Below, in pieces: positions 1 through 12,568 of a stretch of 64,000 bases of DNA. The DNA comes from Nepenthes gracilis. Lineage: Eukaryota; Streptophyta; Magnoliopsida; Caryophyllales; Nepenthaceae. The notes under the pieces were generated by a model. It did not search any database, was not told the DNA's origin, and worked only from the letters and a program-made list of their open reading frames with translations. The translations under genes were made by a program, and so were the position numbers. The stretch is taken from contig BSYO01000011.1 of NCBI GenBank assembly GCA_033239525.1, positions 3,687,973-3,751,972 of the forward strand, written 5' to 3'. Positions within the stretch are counted from its first letter, which is position 1; every line of letters begins with the position of its first letter.

Positions 1-93
1 TTAACTTCACCTCTTCGGTGAGTTTTGGGATTTTTTTGACCTCAAATATAAATCGGGCCAAAAATTTCTTTATGTTCTTATTTGGCCATTACT

Positions 94-840
94 TTACTTG
101 GGCAAAATGCCAAGGCTGTTTTTCCCCCTCGTGTTGGAGGTGAATTGAGATAAAAATTTATCAACCAAATCTTGAAAGGACCAAATGAAATTTGGATGAA
201 GACAATAGAACCATACCCGAACATCACATTTCAGGGTCAGGGGGAAGCAGAGACATATTATTGCCTCTTCCAGACCCTGAAAACTTAGGAGCATGTAAAA
301 ATGATCAAGATAATCAATTGGATTAGAGCCTCCATCATATGGCTTTAAAGCAAGCATTTTGAATTTATGTGGTAATGACCGCGTACGAATTTTCATGAAA
401 AATGGAGATTGTCGTAGGTAGACTGTCTTTCTAACAGTATCTTCTCCAAAGACGCGATCCCAAAATTTTTCAACTCGCTCCTCAATGTGAGGATGAGCCG
501 TTATCCTTTTTTCATTGAGGAAGTCCCTCAATTCAAATGGTCTTCGGGTGGATCATAAATCTGGACGATTCTTCTAAGGACGTTTCCCCTGAGAAGGACC
601 TCCATGAATCATGGATTCTCTATCATTTTGGGAATACCAAGGGTTTCGCCTCTCAAGACAATCTTCTCGATCCTGGAGACTTAAACGGCTTTCAATCCGA
701 GATGGGACTTTATTTAAAGCCATTTTAGTGTCTCGATCGTCTTGATTGTCTATCTGCTTGGAGGGGTGCGTTCTACCATTACTCTTTTTTTTTTTGGCGT
801 AGCAGTTTGAGAAGCAAAAGAAGGTGTTTGCTTTGGCCAT
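94..840 (-). pseudogene. Retrotransposon gag fragment, degenerate
   Basis: The minus-strand reading frame at 94-531 encodes a gag core of the Retrotrans_gag type: a PHKFKMLALKPYDGGSNP segment, then a YLDHF...LQGLEEAI...FPLTLK block and a W-F...L-F-S-F-LVDKFLSQF block. These follow the usual order of Tat-lineage gag. A second frame at 574-840 carries basic, polar sequence that probably belongs to the gag N-terminus. A frameshift lies between the two, and the frame closes at 94 where gag should continue, so the gene is not functional. No zinc knuckle is visible inside the window. Confidence 0.75.
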
Positions 841-1058
841 TCGTCCATTTTTGTAACAAGACTTTGAACGGTCTGAGCAACTACTCTAATATAGTGATTG
901 GGATGTTCACCAATTATATTTACAGGTGGAGTATCATTATTGCCTAAAGTAACTTCTCTAACTGGTGTATCAATTTATTCTTTGGAATTCATCATTGTAT
1001 TTTTTAGACTTTTAATATTTATTAGAACTTTTGATGTCGTTCCCATAGACGGTGCCAA

Positions 1059-1641
1059 TGTTATATACCGAGGATTTGGTTGATGGATGAAAGCTTATGT
1101 TCAATTATCTTTTGAACATTTCGGTTCTAAAGACTTCTAAATCAATTCTTGTGCAACACAAACAATGATCAAAAGATTGACGGGACTAACTTTTCGGTAT
1201 ATTTTTCGACGCTCAAATCAATATTTCAATAATACTTGAGGGAAGAAATGAAATTAAATTATGATTATGTAAAGAGGTGTACTCTGGGCATCTTATTGAT
1301 AGAAAGAGAAAAGGAGTCTCAATGCTCTTCTTGTTATTTTTCTTCTACGATCCTCCTCTTCTTTGTTAAAGGGGATGAGTATTTATAAATGGTGGGAGGT
1401 AGTTTAAGATCGCGCGATTTCAACCTGTAGTTGGACAGTATAACCGTTATACTTTTCCGAAACGGTTGTGATTATTGTCCGATGTTATTGATATAATAAC
1501 CATCCGAGTATTGAATTGGATCCGGAGAATTGGGCCATTCGAGTCTAATGCTCTGCTCGAACAGGTTGTTATTAAATTGGCCTAAGTTGTATGGACTACA
1601 TTGGGTTCCTTTATTTGGACATGTAAAAGTTATACCCATCA
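1059..1641 (-). repeat. 5' LTR of the left-edge Tat-like element
   Basis: This 583-bp LTR has TG...CA ends and lies directly beside the primer-binding site at about 1043-1058. Its minus-strand start, TGATGGGT, matches the start of the Tat-like LTR at 31123 and of the solo LTR at 56651-57628, so all three belong to related families. Only one LTR is visible, so no LTR-LTR comparison is possible. Confidence 0.75.
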
Positions 1642-2423
1642 AAATTATAACTATATTCCTCTATAATAAAAAATTTATATTTTTAATATTTTTATCTAAA
1701 AGTTAATATTTACATAAAAAAATATCTAAATACATAAAATATTTTAAAAATATAATATTTAAATTAATATATTTTTTAAATATTTTTAAACTAAAAATAT
1801 TTATATAAAAATTATTAATTTTACAAAACTCAAATCCATTGCGTTGACTTTGTTAAATATTAAAAAAAACTTAGTTTGAGTTATGTTAAATTGGTTATTT
1901 TTATTTGTGTTAGTACCTAATCTAAAAATTTTTATTGGACCAAATTTTTTAATAATTTTTGTTTATTATATATGTAATATTTAAATTGGGTATATCTTAT
2001 AAAATTTTGATGGACCAAATGGCTTAGTTTTCATAGTTTATATGATCATATTTTTGAAAGTCAATGAATTGGAGCTCCTATGATAAAACTCCACCGTCTC
2101 TCTATGAGGCAATTCCGTGGCAAATATACGATCATCTTGAGGCAATTAGAGCCAGATCTTTTACGGGGATATAATTAATAAATTTTTTAATTTATTTAAA
2201 TATAAATAATTGTAATATTATTTTTAAAATAATTAATTATTTTTATTTTTTTAAATAATTAATTTAAAATTATTTATTTTATATTAATGGTTAATTTTAA
2301 ATATATTATCTTATAAGCCGTATTCGATTTGACTTGTATGATTGATAGTTGATAATTGAGTCGTCAAAGGCGGTGGACTGACTCCGTAGTTTTAAATGCC
2401 AGCATTCTGCGTCAAGAAGTTCC
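1642..2423. other. AT-rich spacer and promoter region of the LysM-WAK gene
   Basis: Very AT-rich DNA, mostly A/T homopolymer and TAAA/TTTA tracts, separates the left LTR from the kinase gene. I see no coding signal. The core promoter should lie within roughly 2250-2400. TA-rich stretches such as the one near 2298-2312 are candidates, but no clear TATA box stands out from the background. Confidence 0.5.
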
Positions 2424-4735
2424 ATGGAGATCTCGACGTTCCCAAATCGCATCTGCTTCTCTCTGTTATTCTTCCTGTTTAATGGCTTCTTATCGCACGG
2501 TCAACAGGCGTACGAGAACAACACTCAGCTTAACTGCGCTGATTTTACTTCCGCAACTGCAGGGTACCTCTGCAATGGACCTCAAAAATCATGCAAAGCC
2601 TATGTGACCTTCCGATCTCGGCACCCGTACGACAATGCCGTCAGCATCGCCTATCTGCTCGGCTCGGAGGCCTCCGAGATAGCTCTGGTCAACAACATCA
2701 CCGACATCGACTCGATCCCTTCCGGCAAACTAATCGTCGCTCCAGTTTCCTGTTCATGTTTCGGCAATGTGTATCAGCATGATACCCTTTACACTTTAAA
2801 GTACCACACAGATACATACTTCAACATCGCCAATGACACTTACCAGGGCCTGACTACGTGCCAGGCTTTGATCAGACAAAATCCTTATAAGCCCGAAAAC
2901 CTTTCGATTGGGATGGAGATCATGGTTCCGGTGAGATGTGCATGTCCCAGTGAAAAACAGAGTGCACAAGGATTTAGTTTCTTGCTGACATACATGGTGA
3001 CCTGGGCCGATGATGTTTCCTCGATAAGTGCTTTCGCCTCCTCAATTGGTCAGGTTTTCGGGGTTGATGCATCGAGCATATTGGAGGCTAATGAATTGAC
3101 AAGCGATCTGATTTATCCCTTCACTCCTCTCTTGGTTCCTCTGAAAAGTGAGAGCTGCACGGTGCAACCAGGGAATTTCTTTTGCTTTTGTGAGAATGGT
3201 TACCTTGAAGATGGGAGGCGGGGTCGGATTTGCAAACCCGGTAGCAAAGGCATACCTATCAAAATGCTTGTTCTTATGGGTAAAAGAACTTGATCTCTAT
3301 TTGATTCAGAATCATGTGTGCGCGCATCATCTTCCCATATATAAGCTTCTCAATATAACTTAAAAAGTAATCTTGCATCTAGTTTTCTTTCTTCTTCAAA
3401 TTGCTTCCTCAATGATCCGAATATCATTTTTTTTTTTTTTTTTTTTTTTGCCTTTTAATGATTCTGTTTATTTCCATATCCTTTCAACTTGATAGCCAAG
3501 AAAAATGGGGGCATTTGGGGTGGTAGTTTCTGGAATGAATTAGTATGCATATCAAGCACATTAAGGGAAGGGATTTCGTGATGTTAAAGTGCATTTTTGT
3601 GGTTCGTTTATTCGTTGATTCAGGTTTGGGGATTGGCTGTGGACTGTTGTGCATAGTTCTTGCTTCTTACTGGCTCTATCGGTACTTGAAAAATCGGAAA
3701 TATTTGAAACAGAAAGAGAGACTGTTCAAGCAAAATGGAGGGCTTCTGTTGCTAGAACAACTCGCATTGACAAGTGGTGGTTCTGAGAAAACAAAGGTCT
3801 TTACTGCCGAGGAGCTACAAAGAGCAACAGACGACTACAATCCAAGTCGAATCCTCGGTCGCGGAGGCTATGGCACTGTTTATAAAGGAATGCTACTCAA
3901 CGGAAGCATAGTTGCAGTGAAAAGGGCTAAGACTGTGGATAGGAATGAAATTGAGCAATTCATCAATGAAGTGGTTGTTCTGTCGCAAATAAATCACCGG
4001 AATGTGGTTAAATTACTGGGATGTTGCTTAGAGACAGAAGTTCCTCTACTTGTGTATGAATTCATACCAAATGGGACACTCTCTGATCACATCCATGCAA
4101 GTTCATCTGAATCATCACTTCAATGGGGGGATCGGTTGAGAATTGCATCTGAAGTTGCAGGGTCACTAGCTTATATGCATTCTGCAGCATCATTTCCAAT
4201 CTTTCACCGTGATATTAAATCCACCAACATACTCCTAGATGAGAAGTACACTGCTAAAGTTTCTGATTTCGGGACTTCGAGGATAGTACCAATTGATAGA
4301 ACACATCTAACTACGAAAGTAATTGGAACATTTGGCTACTTGGATCCTGAATATTTTCAATCAAGCCAATATACAGATAAGAGTGATGTGTATAGCTTTG
4401 GAGTTGTATTGGTGGAGCTCTTAACAGGACAAAAGCCGATTTCATTCGCCAGAGCTGAAAATAACACCAACTTGGCAACATACTTCATATCCTTGTTAGA
4501 GGACGATCAATTGTTGAAGGTTTTAGATCCTCAAGTGGTAAGAGAAGCAAAGAAAGATGAGATCCTTATGATTTCTATGCTTGCAAAGAGGTGCTTGGAT
4601 TCGAATGGAAGAAACAGGCCCTCCATGAAAGAGGTAGCAACAGAGCTGGAGGGTTTGAGAAAGACACAGTTGCAGTTCAGCCAAGAGTCTAAGCTACAGA
4701 AACATTTAAGCACCGATTGTGAAAATTTGGAATGA
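2424..4735 (+). CDS. LysM-ectodomain receptor kinase with EGF-like segment and WAK-type kinase
   Basis: Two exons, 2424-3279 and 3624-4735, join in phase 1 (ATGG|GTAAAA donor, TTCAG|GT acceptor) to give 655 residues. Residues 1-26 are a signal peptide. C38, C50, C57, the C110-x-C112 pair, C146 and the C172-x-C174 pair, with three LysM blocks at about 57-105, 122-168 and 185-238, match the LYK4/LYK5/NFR5-like ectodomain, known in that family for binding chitin-type glycans. Residues 245-270 (C245, C254, C256, C270) resemble a short WAK EGF module. The membrane span is about 281-304. The kinase (about 358-635) is WAK-like: glycine loop GRGGYGTVYKG, K385, E401, HRD 480-482, DFG 500-502, GTFGYLDPEY. 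All catalytic residues are present, unlike many LYK4/5-type kinases. An LTR begins 13 bp after the stop. Ligand and function are inferred. Confidence 0.88.
3280..3623 (+). other. Intron 1 of the LysM-WAK gene
   Basis: This 344-bp intron runs from GTAAAAG to TTGATTCAG and carries a poly-T run near 3430-3449. It lies just before the transmembrane coding segment, at the boundary between ectodomain and kinase. That is where a fusion by exon joining would be expected. Removing it restores one open frame with the typical WAK juxtamembrane motif LGIG. Confidence 0.85.
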
Positions 4736-4743
4736 ACAAGAAA

Positions 4744-4748
4744 CTTTC
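4744..4748. repeat. Candidate target-site duplication, left (CTTTC)
   Basis: CTTTC directly precedes the LTR start at 4749 and resembles CTTTT at 44644-44648, directly after the inverted LTR. Four of five bases match. If real, the whole 40-kb block entered at one point, between the kinase stop codon and its former 3' flank. Confidence 0.45.
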
Positions 4749-5113
4749 TGTTACTTAATAACCGTGGCGTGGTAGTAAAGTAGTAGCCTATCAACAATAA
4801 TGAAATGATAGACACTAGATCATTATAGTGAAATCTAGCTTAGAGAATTTAAGAGAGTGTGCCTTGGCCTATAAATAATGTAAGAGGTGTAACGTGGAAA
4901 TTATATAATGAATGATGAATGAAGTGTATGAATTTCTCATTATCCTTGTGAGATGATTCTCCCTAAGTTCTCCCGTTTTTGTTTTTTTTTTCTTTTCTCT
5001 TCTCTCAACCTAGCCCCCTTTCTTCCTTCTCTTCCTCGATTTTTTTTTTATTTCTTTTTGGATTTAATCTAATTTTAGTGACATTCTAATTAATCTGGAC
5101 TAATATATAATAA
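4749..5113 (+). repeat. 5' LTR of the outer LARD-like element
   Basis: Begins TGTTACTTAATA and ends near ATATAATAACT, directly before AGTATCAAAGA (degenerate initiator-Met primer site). It is homologous to 43111-43413 and, inverted, to 44303-44643; shared landmarks include GCCTTGGCCTATAAATA, a TATA-box-like site at about 4862-4876. This LTR could supply a polyadenylation or antisense promoter signal to the adjacent kinase gene, which is an inference. Confidence 0.75.
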
Positions 5114-5270
5114 CTAGTATCAAAGACTCATTCTTATTTTTCTCAAATCCTAAATTTCTTTCCTTGTTTCATCAAAATTCACGAAAATTTTTTCCTTGCG
5201 TTCTTGAGCTCTACAACAAGTTTCATGAAAATATTCTTTCTTAATTATCATAACTGAAGTTGCAGCCAAC

Positions 5271-5275
5271 ATGAC
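5271..5275. repeat. Target-site duplication ATGAC, left copy
   Basis: ATGAC at 5271-5275 is repeated exactly at 39901-39905. It flanks the Tat-like element, whose LTRs start TGGTGGGTCC (5276) and end GACACATCA (39900). The inverted copy of the outer element near 44135-44150 shows the uninterrupted counterpart of this site. Confidence 0.9.
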
Positions 5276-5577
5276 TGGTGGGTCCAACTTGGAACCGGCC
5301 CATAAGAAAGGCCCAGCAACAAAAGAAAGAGATTCAAGAGGTAGTCGGCCCACAACACGTCTCCGCAATCCCAAGATCCAAACAACGGCCCAGTCGACCA
5401 AGCTGACCTCGTTGGCCCAGTCAGGATGGCCCGTGATCCTCTTTCTACACGCTAGAGTTACTTGCCATAACGATACAACACAGTTTGGCAGATATTCCAA
5501 GAATGGTTATCCATGTTCACATGATCATCCCCAACATGGCAAAGACAACCAGAATAGGTCTATTTCCAAAGGCAACT
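5276..5577 (+). repeat. Tat-like 5' LTR, first part
   Basis: Starts TGGTGGGTCC and matches 31123-31352 along its length (shared landmarks GGCCCATAAGAAAGGCCCA, GATCCTCTT...CTACACGCTAGAG, TGGCAGATATT). The match breaks at the CAACT target site, where the element at 5578-14196 is inserted, and resumes at 14202. Confidence 0.85.
5573..5577. repeat. Target-site duplication CAACT, left copy
   Basis: CAACT here is repeated exactly at 14197-14201. The second Tat LTR copy keeps the uninterrupted site as AAAGCAACTGTCATAGC near 39258, which proves that 5578-14196 is a later insertion. Confidence 0.9.
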
Positions 5578-7713
5578 TGTCACGAACTCGGACCTAAAAG
5601 ATCAATTAAATAATTAATTATAATTTTTAAAAATTTAAAATTTTAAATAAATTTAATAGATAATATCAAATCTCACAATTCGGGTGTGACAAACCAAAAT
5701 ACACCGACCCGATAAATCAAAACCCTTACAGGACCTCATCGGATAACCATTCGGACAATCTAAATACGATCTACTCTATAATCATTGTAAGAGAGGTAAT
5801 AAATTAACCAAAATCATATATCAAACATAATAAAATATCTCAACTGATTCTAAAATATAGCCATGAGCCTATACCGGACTAATTTTCATAATACAATTAC
5901 ATCAATTGTCAAATTAAACCATAATAAAACCAAAACTCACCGAATTAGACAAATGGCTGACAGATTATGACCATACTCCTGCAATGTATCCAAATCTTTT
6001 ACTCTGAAAGGATAAAATAGAAAAAGTGAGCCTAATACTCAATAAGTATCATATTTAATCAAAAGGAGTCTAATAAATTAAGGGAATGATCTAATTGATG
6101 AAAATTCAAACAAATAATAGAATAAATTTAAATTGTCGATAAAATAAATCTAATAGATATCCAATATCCAAAGTCTAAAATACAATGGTAGTCTCGTACT
6201 AAAAACAAATATCCAAATCCAAAACAAATATTCAAACTCTGAAAATAGCCCTCATCGGGACGTATATATATATATTAATATATATATAAACAAAATAGAT
6301 GTGATCCGAACCAATTCCAAAGTCAATATCCAATCCGAGTCCAAATCCAAAGCCTGATCAACTTGTGATTTGGAACAAAATTCAATAGTCGGATGATCTA
6401 ATAGCGTACGCAGAAACCGAAACAGCGTCGCAACAGTTAGTTCAAAGGTCCAGATCAAAACATATAGTACATAATCATTTATATGAGATATACCAAGGCC
6501 CAACAGAGAAAAAATTGGCAAATTTTAAATCCAAATTTAAAATTTAAATTCAAATTAAAGTCTAATACAAATAAATACAGAGATACAAATCATGCATTAA
6601 ATTTGAATTTTAATTATTTAAAGACTCACTTGAGGAAGGGTTATAGATAATCTCGGTAACCTTAGGCAAAATCAAATGCAAATAAGGCAAGTATATATAG
6701 CCATCAATGTACTCTGTACCCATGAGTAAGGTTGCTTACTATTATTTGTCACCCGCGATTTTGAGTGTAATTCTCAAACTTACAGATATATTAGGACGTT
6801 CAAATATATTCTAAAGTCGAATCAAAATATTTAAATGAGAATGGTCACTACTTCAAACCTTTCCTGCTGCTGGCGGAAAGGAATTTCCAAATAAATCTTT
6901 TCGTCGAGAGCTGACCAGACTATCCAATGTCCAAATCCAAATATAGTGACCACGACCCGGCACATGCATGTGAAAATATACAGCATATGCAAATTTCGTG
7001 CACATTTTCGTTACTAATACTAATATAAATATACACAATGTCCAATAAATTTTTTGGACTTTCAGAAAAATAGTAAATCCTCAAAATCATAAAATTTATA
7101 TCTAAAATTTTTAAAATTAGTCAATGAACTATACATGTATGTCCAGAATAAATATAATAGATGTATAAAAATACATTAATATTAGTAAAAATTTTCAATA
7201 GTGTCCAAAATATATGGAATATTAAATCAGATTACAGAGGGATTTTATAAATACTTGTTTTGACCTCATACATTACAGATCTGAAGAAAAGATACAATGA
7301 AATACCCGAATTGAGTATTTCTCTCCCACTGCCATGCGTGCTAGGCGCTCAACCGCGGCTTTGCCCCCTTCTCTCCTCTCTACACGGCTTCTGCTGCACA
7401 CCACAGCCACCCATGGCCGTTGCCGGTCATTGGCGAACCACCCCAAAGCCACCTCCTCGCTGCACATCACCTTCATGGCTTCTCCTAGCATGAAACCCTC
7501 CAGCCATTGTAGGCATGACTCGCCATTGCCACGTATAGCTGCCGTCGACACCCAGCATCGTCTCCTCACCACATCTATCGACCTTCCGGGTGCCGAAACT
7601 CCGACCGATAGCCTGCACTACCTCCTCGCACCGACCTTCTCTCTCTCCTCTTTCTCTTCTCTCTTCTCTCTCCCCGAACCCTCGTCCTTATCCTTGATTT
7701 GCTTCTCTTTTCC

Positions 7714-7761
<48 letters not shown>

Positions 7762-7971
7762 TTATATATTTATATTATTATTATATTATTTTTTTTCTTT
7801 TTTTTTTCAAATCCAAATCGATATTCAGGTTGTAGTACGAGCGCATTTTGAGTGCCAACCCAACTAATCCAAATATCCGGCCAAATTTTATAATATTTAA
7901 TTAATTTTTTTTTCATACTCAAAATTATAATTAATATTAAATTAATTCGAACGAAAATCGAAAATATTACA
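5578..7971 (-). repeat. 3' LTR (by element orientation) of the 5578-14196 element
   Basis: Plus-strand ends are TGTCACGAA and AATATTACA. It contains a GC-rich pyrimidine-biased block (about 7320-7700) and a TTA trinucleotide tract (about 7720-7762). Both features recur at the same relative place in 11832-14196 and in the solo LTR 31353-39210. Long open frames here are a by-product of that composition. Confidence 0.85.
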
Positions 7972-10900
7972 TTCTTTCCTCACAAAAATTTCATCCTTGA
8001 AATTTACGCATTTCGATCTTAAACACAATTATCATACAATCAGGATATTCTTCCAAATTTCATCATCGATCTTCTCAATAGATTTCCTTGATTAAATGAT
8101 TTCTCTCAATCTGATCCTCAATAAATAGGGATATTCTCCGATATTTGTTCTCAAGATCCTTTAACGCTTCCTCGACTAGAAGATCTTTCAAAAGTATAAT
8201 GGTCTATGAAAACATCTTATTCCTTACACCAGATCCTTCTTATCCCAAAACCGAAATCATAACTTTAACTTAAAACACTTCCTGCCGATCAAAGACGACT
8301 TTAACCTAATCACATGCGAAGGATCATTTATATAAAACATATCGTATCCATTCATCAAATTTAGAAATAAGGCCAATCTAAAGGCCACTTCTCTAATCTC
8401 CTAAAGACTTCGAATATCTTAATGAACCTCCACTTCAGACTGCCATTCGACTTCAAAATTTAAAATTCTTCTCTTCAAGATACTTCCAAAAATATCTAAC
8501 CACTCTTCTCGAGCTTCCAATCAGTTTACAAAACTAATCTCCTACTTCAAGCCTCCAATCAAATCTTGTAATCGATAACCGTGACTCTATACACTTTCAC
8601 TGCACCACTCTGATCGATCATCAGCCTCAATTCAAATCAGAAGCCTCGAAATAGGAATACTTTGCAATCTCCATACCTTGATAATATACCAATGACCAAT
8701 CTCGGGAATGACTTCCTAATAGACAAGCGATAAGTCGACTTCATAAGCTCATCCATTATCTATTAGCTCATTCTCGTCCAAATGGCCACCAAAATCGTTT
8801 ACCGTTTGAGGCAGACTCAAAACAAAATCTTAAAGGTTTCTTCTTGCATCTTCCTTTAGACATGAGATACATCTTACCACGGTACATGATCAAACCGCCA
8901 TCAAACTCTCTCCAATCCATAGGTGGAGAGTCTTCGACATTCCCATTGAATTTGGATCACTCTAACTCAACCACAACAACTGACGACCACATTTGTTCCC
9001 GAGCTTCTATCCAATCAGCTTCTAAGCTTTAATCCAATCAACCGAAACTCAAATGAGAGAATTTTTGAAGACATACCTCCTCTCGAACGTGCAATGAAAA
9101 GCGCTTTAAAGAATGTTTGAGATTGCCTGCTTGATCTGTTTCAACTTCAAGACAGCTCGTCCAAAAAGGACATCACCATTGATCTTCATAAGAGCTTCTC
9201 CCACATATAGGAGTTTCGCTAGAATCCAATCCTAACCAAGAAAGAGAGGAAATCCCTTTGGCCCAAATCTTCCTATTGGCATCCTTGACACAGCACTTTC
9301 ACATAAAAACCATCAAATTGATTCCGAACTTTTCTTGAACAGGACACCTGATACGCAGAATCCATACATATCAAAATCTTTCTTAAGAGTATCACTGAAC
9401 GTCACCAATCTTTCTGATCTATCAGGGATCGTCAAAATCAACACTAACGATAATCCATTCTTCAATTACTAAAAACTTTTCTCACAAGTATTACTTCAAA
9501 GCTTCTATTCCAAGGGCACCATTGACACTACAATCCTCAAGAAACATTCAACGAATCTCCCATCATAACCAACTAGATCCAAAAAACTATACACTCCCAC
9601 AACCTTAGCCGGTCTTTTCTAATTACCACTATTTTCAACTTCTTCAAATTTTTGAATATTACCCTAAGAAACATATGACCCAAGATGACACATTCTCACA
9701 ATTTGCAGCAGACTTCTTAATCGGGTCTCATACTCCTCACAATCCTTTAATTAAATTGAAACATTGTTGACAAGACCACCACAAATAAAAACATCCCAAC
9801 CGATCGAAACGCAATCAAAAATCCAATTGATAATATCCAGAAAACATGCTAAAATATTGGACAACCCAAAAAGCAATATCAAAATTTCGCAATGGTCACA
9901 CCTTGACCTGAAAGCGGTCCTATGCACATCCTCCAACTTAATCCTCAATTAAGGATACCTCGAGCACAACTCGATCTTAGAGAAAACCCAAATTTCTTCA
10001 AATGAATCCAACAAATCTTTGATCTTTGAGAGCTGAAACATATCTAATTTCTGAATAATCTAAACATAGATCCATTAATCTAACTTAATTCATCAGAAAA
10101 CATTGAAGTACTCCACACCAAGACACTTGACCGAACAAAACCTTTCTCAAATAGATCCTGCAATTGCTATCTCAATTCCTTCAACTCAGACAAGGCTACC
10201 TCATACGGAGCTTCCAAAATAGATGCAGATCCAAGCATAATATCGATAGCAGATTCAATCTCCCGATCCGTAAACAATCCAAACCAATCCTCAAAAAAAC
10301 ACCTTCAAACTCGCAGATGACCACAATGTCTTCAATGGTCACAGAATAACTCTCAGATGTGACCATATGCGCCAAATAGGCTCAACATTCATCTCTCAAC
10401 AGATGACTCGCTACACTAAAATCAACCCTAAAACTTTCTTACTGATTCTTCCTAGAATTCAGAAGACTCATATACTGAATGTAGAATGGAACGAACTTGC
10501 CGAAATAGTCTTCCATGATTAAGGATCCAGCTCTAACTTCATGAGTTGTATATGTAAAATCCTTTTCTGGAACTATCTGACTCATATCTAGAAGTCTCGA
10601 ATTCGGACGCCTGAAATTCGAATGATCCCTTGATAAATGGCCTATCCGGTCGTAATTTGAAGCGGACTTCATTTCTGACAAAGCAAACTCGTCTCATGTG
10701 CATCTTCCTACTAAACTTGCATGCTAACCTTACAAACTCGAATTTCGAGGAAGAAGATTTTGCTTCATCTGGCTTTCCTTTACCGTGTCTTCTTAAGGAT
10801 AAGCATGTCCACCATTCTAGCTCTAACTCCAATGTTTTCACTACTTTTTAGAAACACACCTCCTGAAGCTCTTCCTGCTCAATTAACAGGGCCTGGTCCA

Positions 10901-11831
10901 GCTACTGGCACAAACTACTTCCAAATTGAATCTTGAATTCTACAGCTACCATCATACATCAACAAATTATTCAAATTCTTTAACATCTTCCAGCGCATCA
11001 CGTTAGAGGCCGAATCTTAAACTCTTTATCCATCGATTCTTCAGTGATCCAAGCTTTGTGGAGACAATTATCCATCCAATTATAGCGATGAGTGACAATG
11101 GACAATCCTTGAATCTTCCTCTTATTTCTGCCATAACTCTGAATCTCTATACAATCAGCATATTCGCTACCAACAAAATTAGATTTGCACTTCATTGTCC
11201 TAACTTCTGACAGAAGTTATCCACCAAGACTCTATAGTTTCTCTAGCAAGGAGAAACGGGTTGACTTGACATAACCTTCTTTATCTTATCTGCGGTTTTC
11301 AATCATTAAGAATCTTCATTTCTTCCCTCGAACACAATGATCACTTCTTCCTTTGTACACGTGCCATCCTTGCGTAGGATTATGCCAATCTTCTATACCC
11401 ACCAAAATCTCCTTCTACTCCACGAGATTTTGGACCAGCTCCAATTCCATCACCTACTTCTCTGCCAATTAAGATCTCCTTCTACTCCACGAGATTTCGG
11501 ACCAATTTCATCTCAGACCAATACTTTTCTAGAATCGCAAAATTCAACAAAATCTCTACATATTGTAGAAACCAAACAAAATTTTAATTCAACTGCTATA
11601 TCAAGCTATACATTATGTCGCTTGTGCGACTCATCATTATCAGATGATCATCCTTCCAATTCATACCAAAACCTCTACAACTCGACCTCCTGATTCAAAT
11701 CCAAACCTCCACAACTCAAATTTTTTATTATCAACCAAAAGTAGTACTTATAATACCCAAATATTCAGCCAATTATTTATACAAAATAACTCAAAATATC
11801 TCTCATTATGACTTTTCTCTGATACCACTTC
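7972..11831 (-). pseudogene. Degenerate gag-pol of the minus-strand Ty3/gypsy element
   Basis: Read on the minus strand. Gag remnants lie at about 11200-10440 and include a damaged zinc knuckle (GHLSRDH with the first cysteines lost, near 10650). The protease-RT linker follows at about 10400-10250 (ESYSVTIEDIVVICEFEGVF). RT is clearest at 9948-9751 (RIKLEDVHRTAFRSR, LLFGLSNILACFLDIINWIF), where the usual YhDD loop is not intact, and continues to about 9490 (LVGYDGRFVECFLRIV). An integrase C-terminal remnant (REVAFRLAL, then DPSHVI) lies near 8420-8300. The remaining stretches show no recognisable protein. Confidence 0.75.
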
Positions 11832-12511
11832 TATCATGAATTCGGATCAAGTAGGTCGATTAAATAGTTAATTATAATTCTTAAAATTTTAAAATTTTAA
11901 ATAAATTAAACAAATAACATCAAATCCAAAAATTCAGGTGTGAGAAACCAAAATACACAAGACCCGATAAATTAAAACCCTCACATAACCTCATCGGACC
12001 ACTATGCGAATAATATAAATATAATCTATCTATAATCATCGTAACGGAAGTAATAAATTAACTAAAATCATGAATCAGGCATAATAAAATATCCCAACTG
12101 ATTTTAAATTATAATCATGGCTATATACCCGGCCTATTTCCATAATAAAATCATATCAATTGTCAAATTAAACCATAATAGAATCAAAAATCACCGAATC
12201 AGACAAATGGTTGACAGGTCACAACCATACTCCTGCAATGCATCCAAATCTTTCACTCTGAAGGGATAAAATAGAAAAAATGTGTATAATGCTCTGCAAG
12301 TATCATATTTAATCAAAATGAGTCTAATAAATCAAAGAAAATTATCCAATGGATAAAACTCCAACCAAATAGTAGAATAAATTCAAATCACGGATAAAAT
12401 AAATCCAATAGAAATTCAAGATCTAAAGTCCAAAATTTAATAGTAGTTTCGTATTCAAAATAAATATCCAAATCTAAAATAAATGTCCAAATTTTAAAAA
12501 TAGTCATCATC

Positions 12512-12568
<57 letters not shown>

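Larger units (their letters stand above)
1..1641 (-). mobile_element. Ty3/gypsy Tat-like LTR retrotransposon, 5' part, cut by window edge
   Basis: Read on the minus strand this is LTR, primer-binding site, then gag, with the rest of the element beyond base 1. The LTR spans 1059-1641; on the minus strand it begins TGATGGGTATAAC and ends ATATAACA. It is followed at 1058 by TTGGCACCGTCTATGG, the leader motif of Tat-lineage elements. A TATA-like TTTATAAATA lies in the LTR near 1378-1388. The other end is outside the window, so age and completeness cannot be judged. Confidence 0.8.

Noticed and set aside
7334..7867. Open frames rich in Ser, Pro, Leu and Arg (also 13532-14050, 17745-18374, 23733-24393, 38312-39037)
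   Set aside because: All lie in the GC-rich block of long LTRs, overlap on several frames and both strands, and run into microsatellites; composition explains them.
11817..11827. Possible tRNA gene fragment (TGGTATCAGAG on the minus strand)
   Set aside because: It is a primer-binding site complementary to the initiator-Met tRNA 3' end, beside an LTR; no cloverleaf is present.
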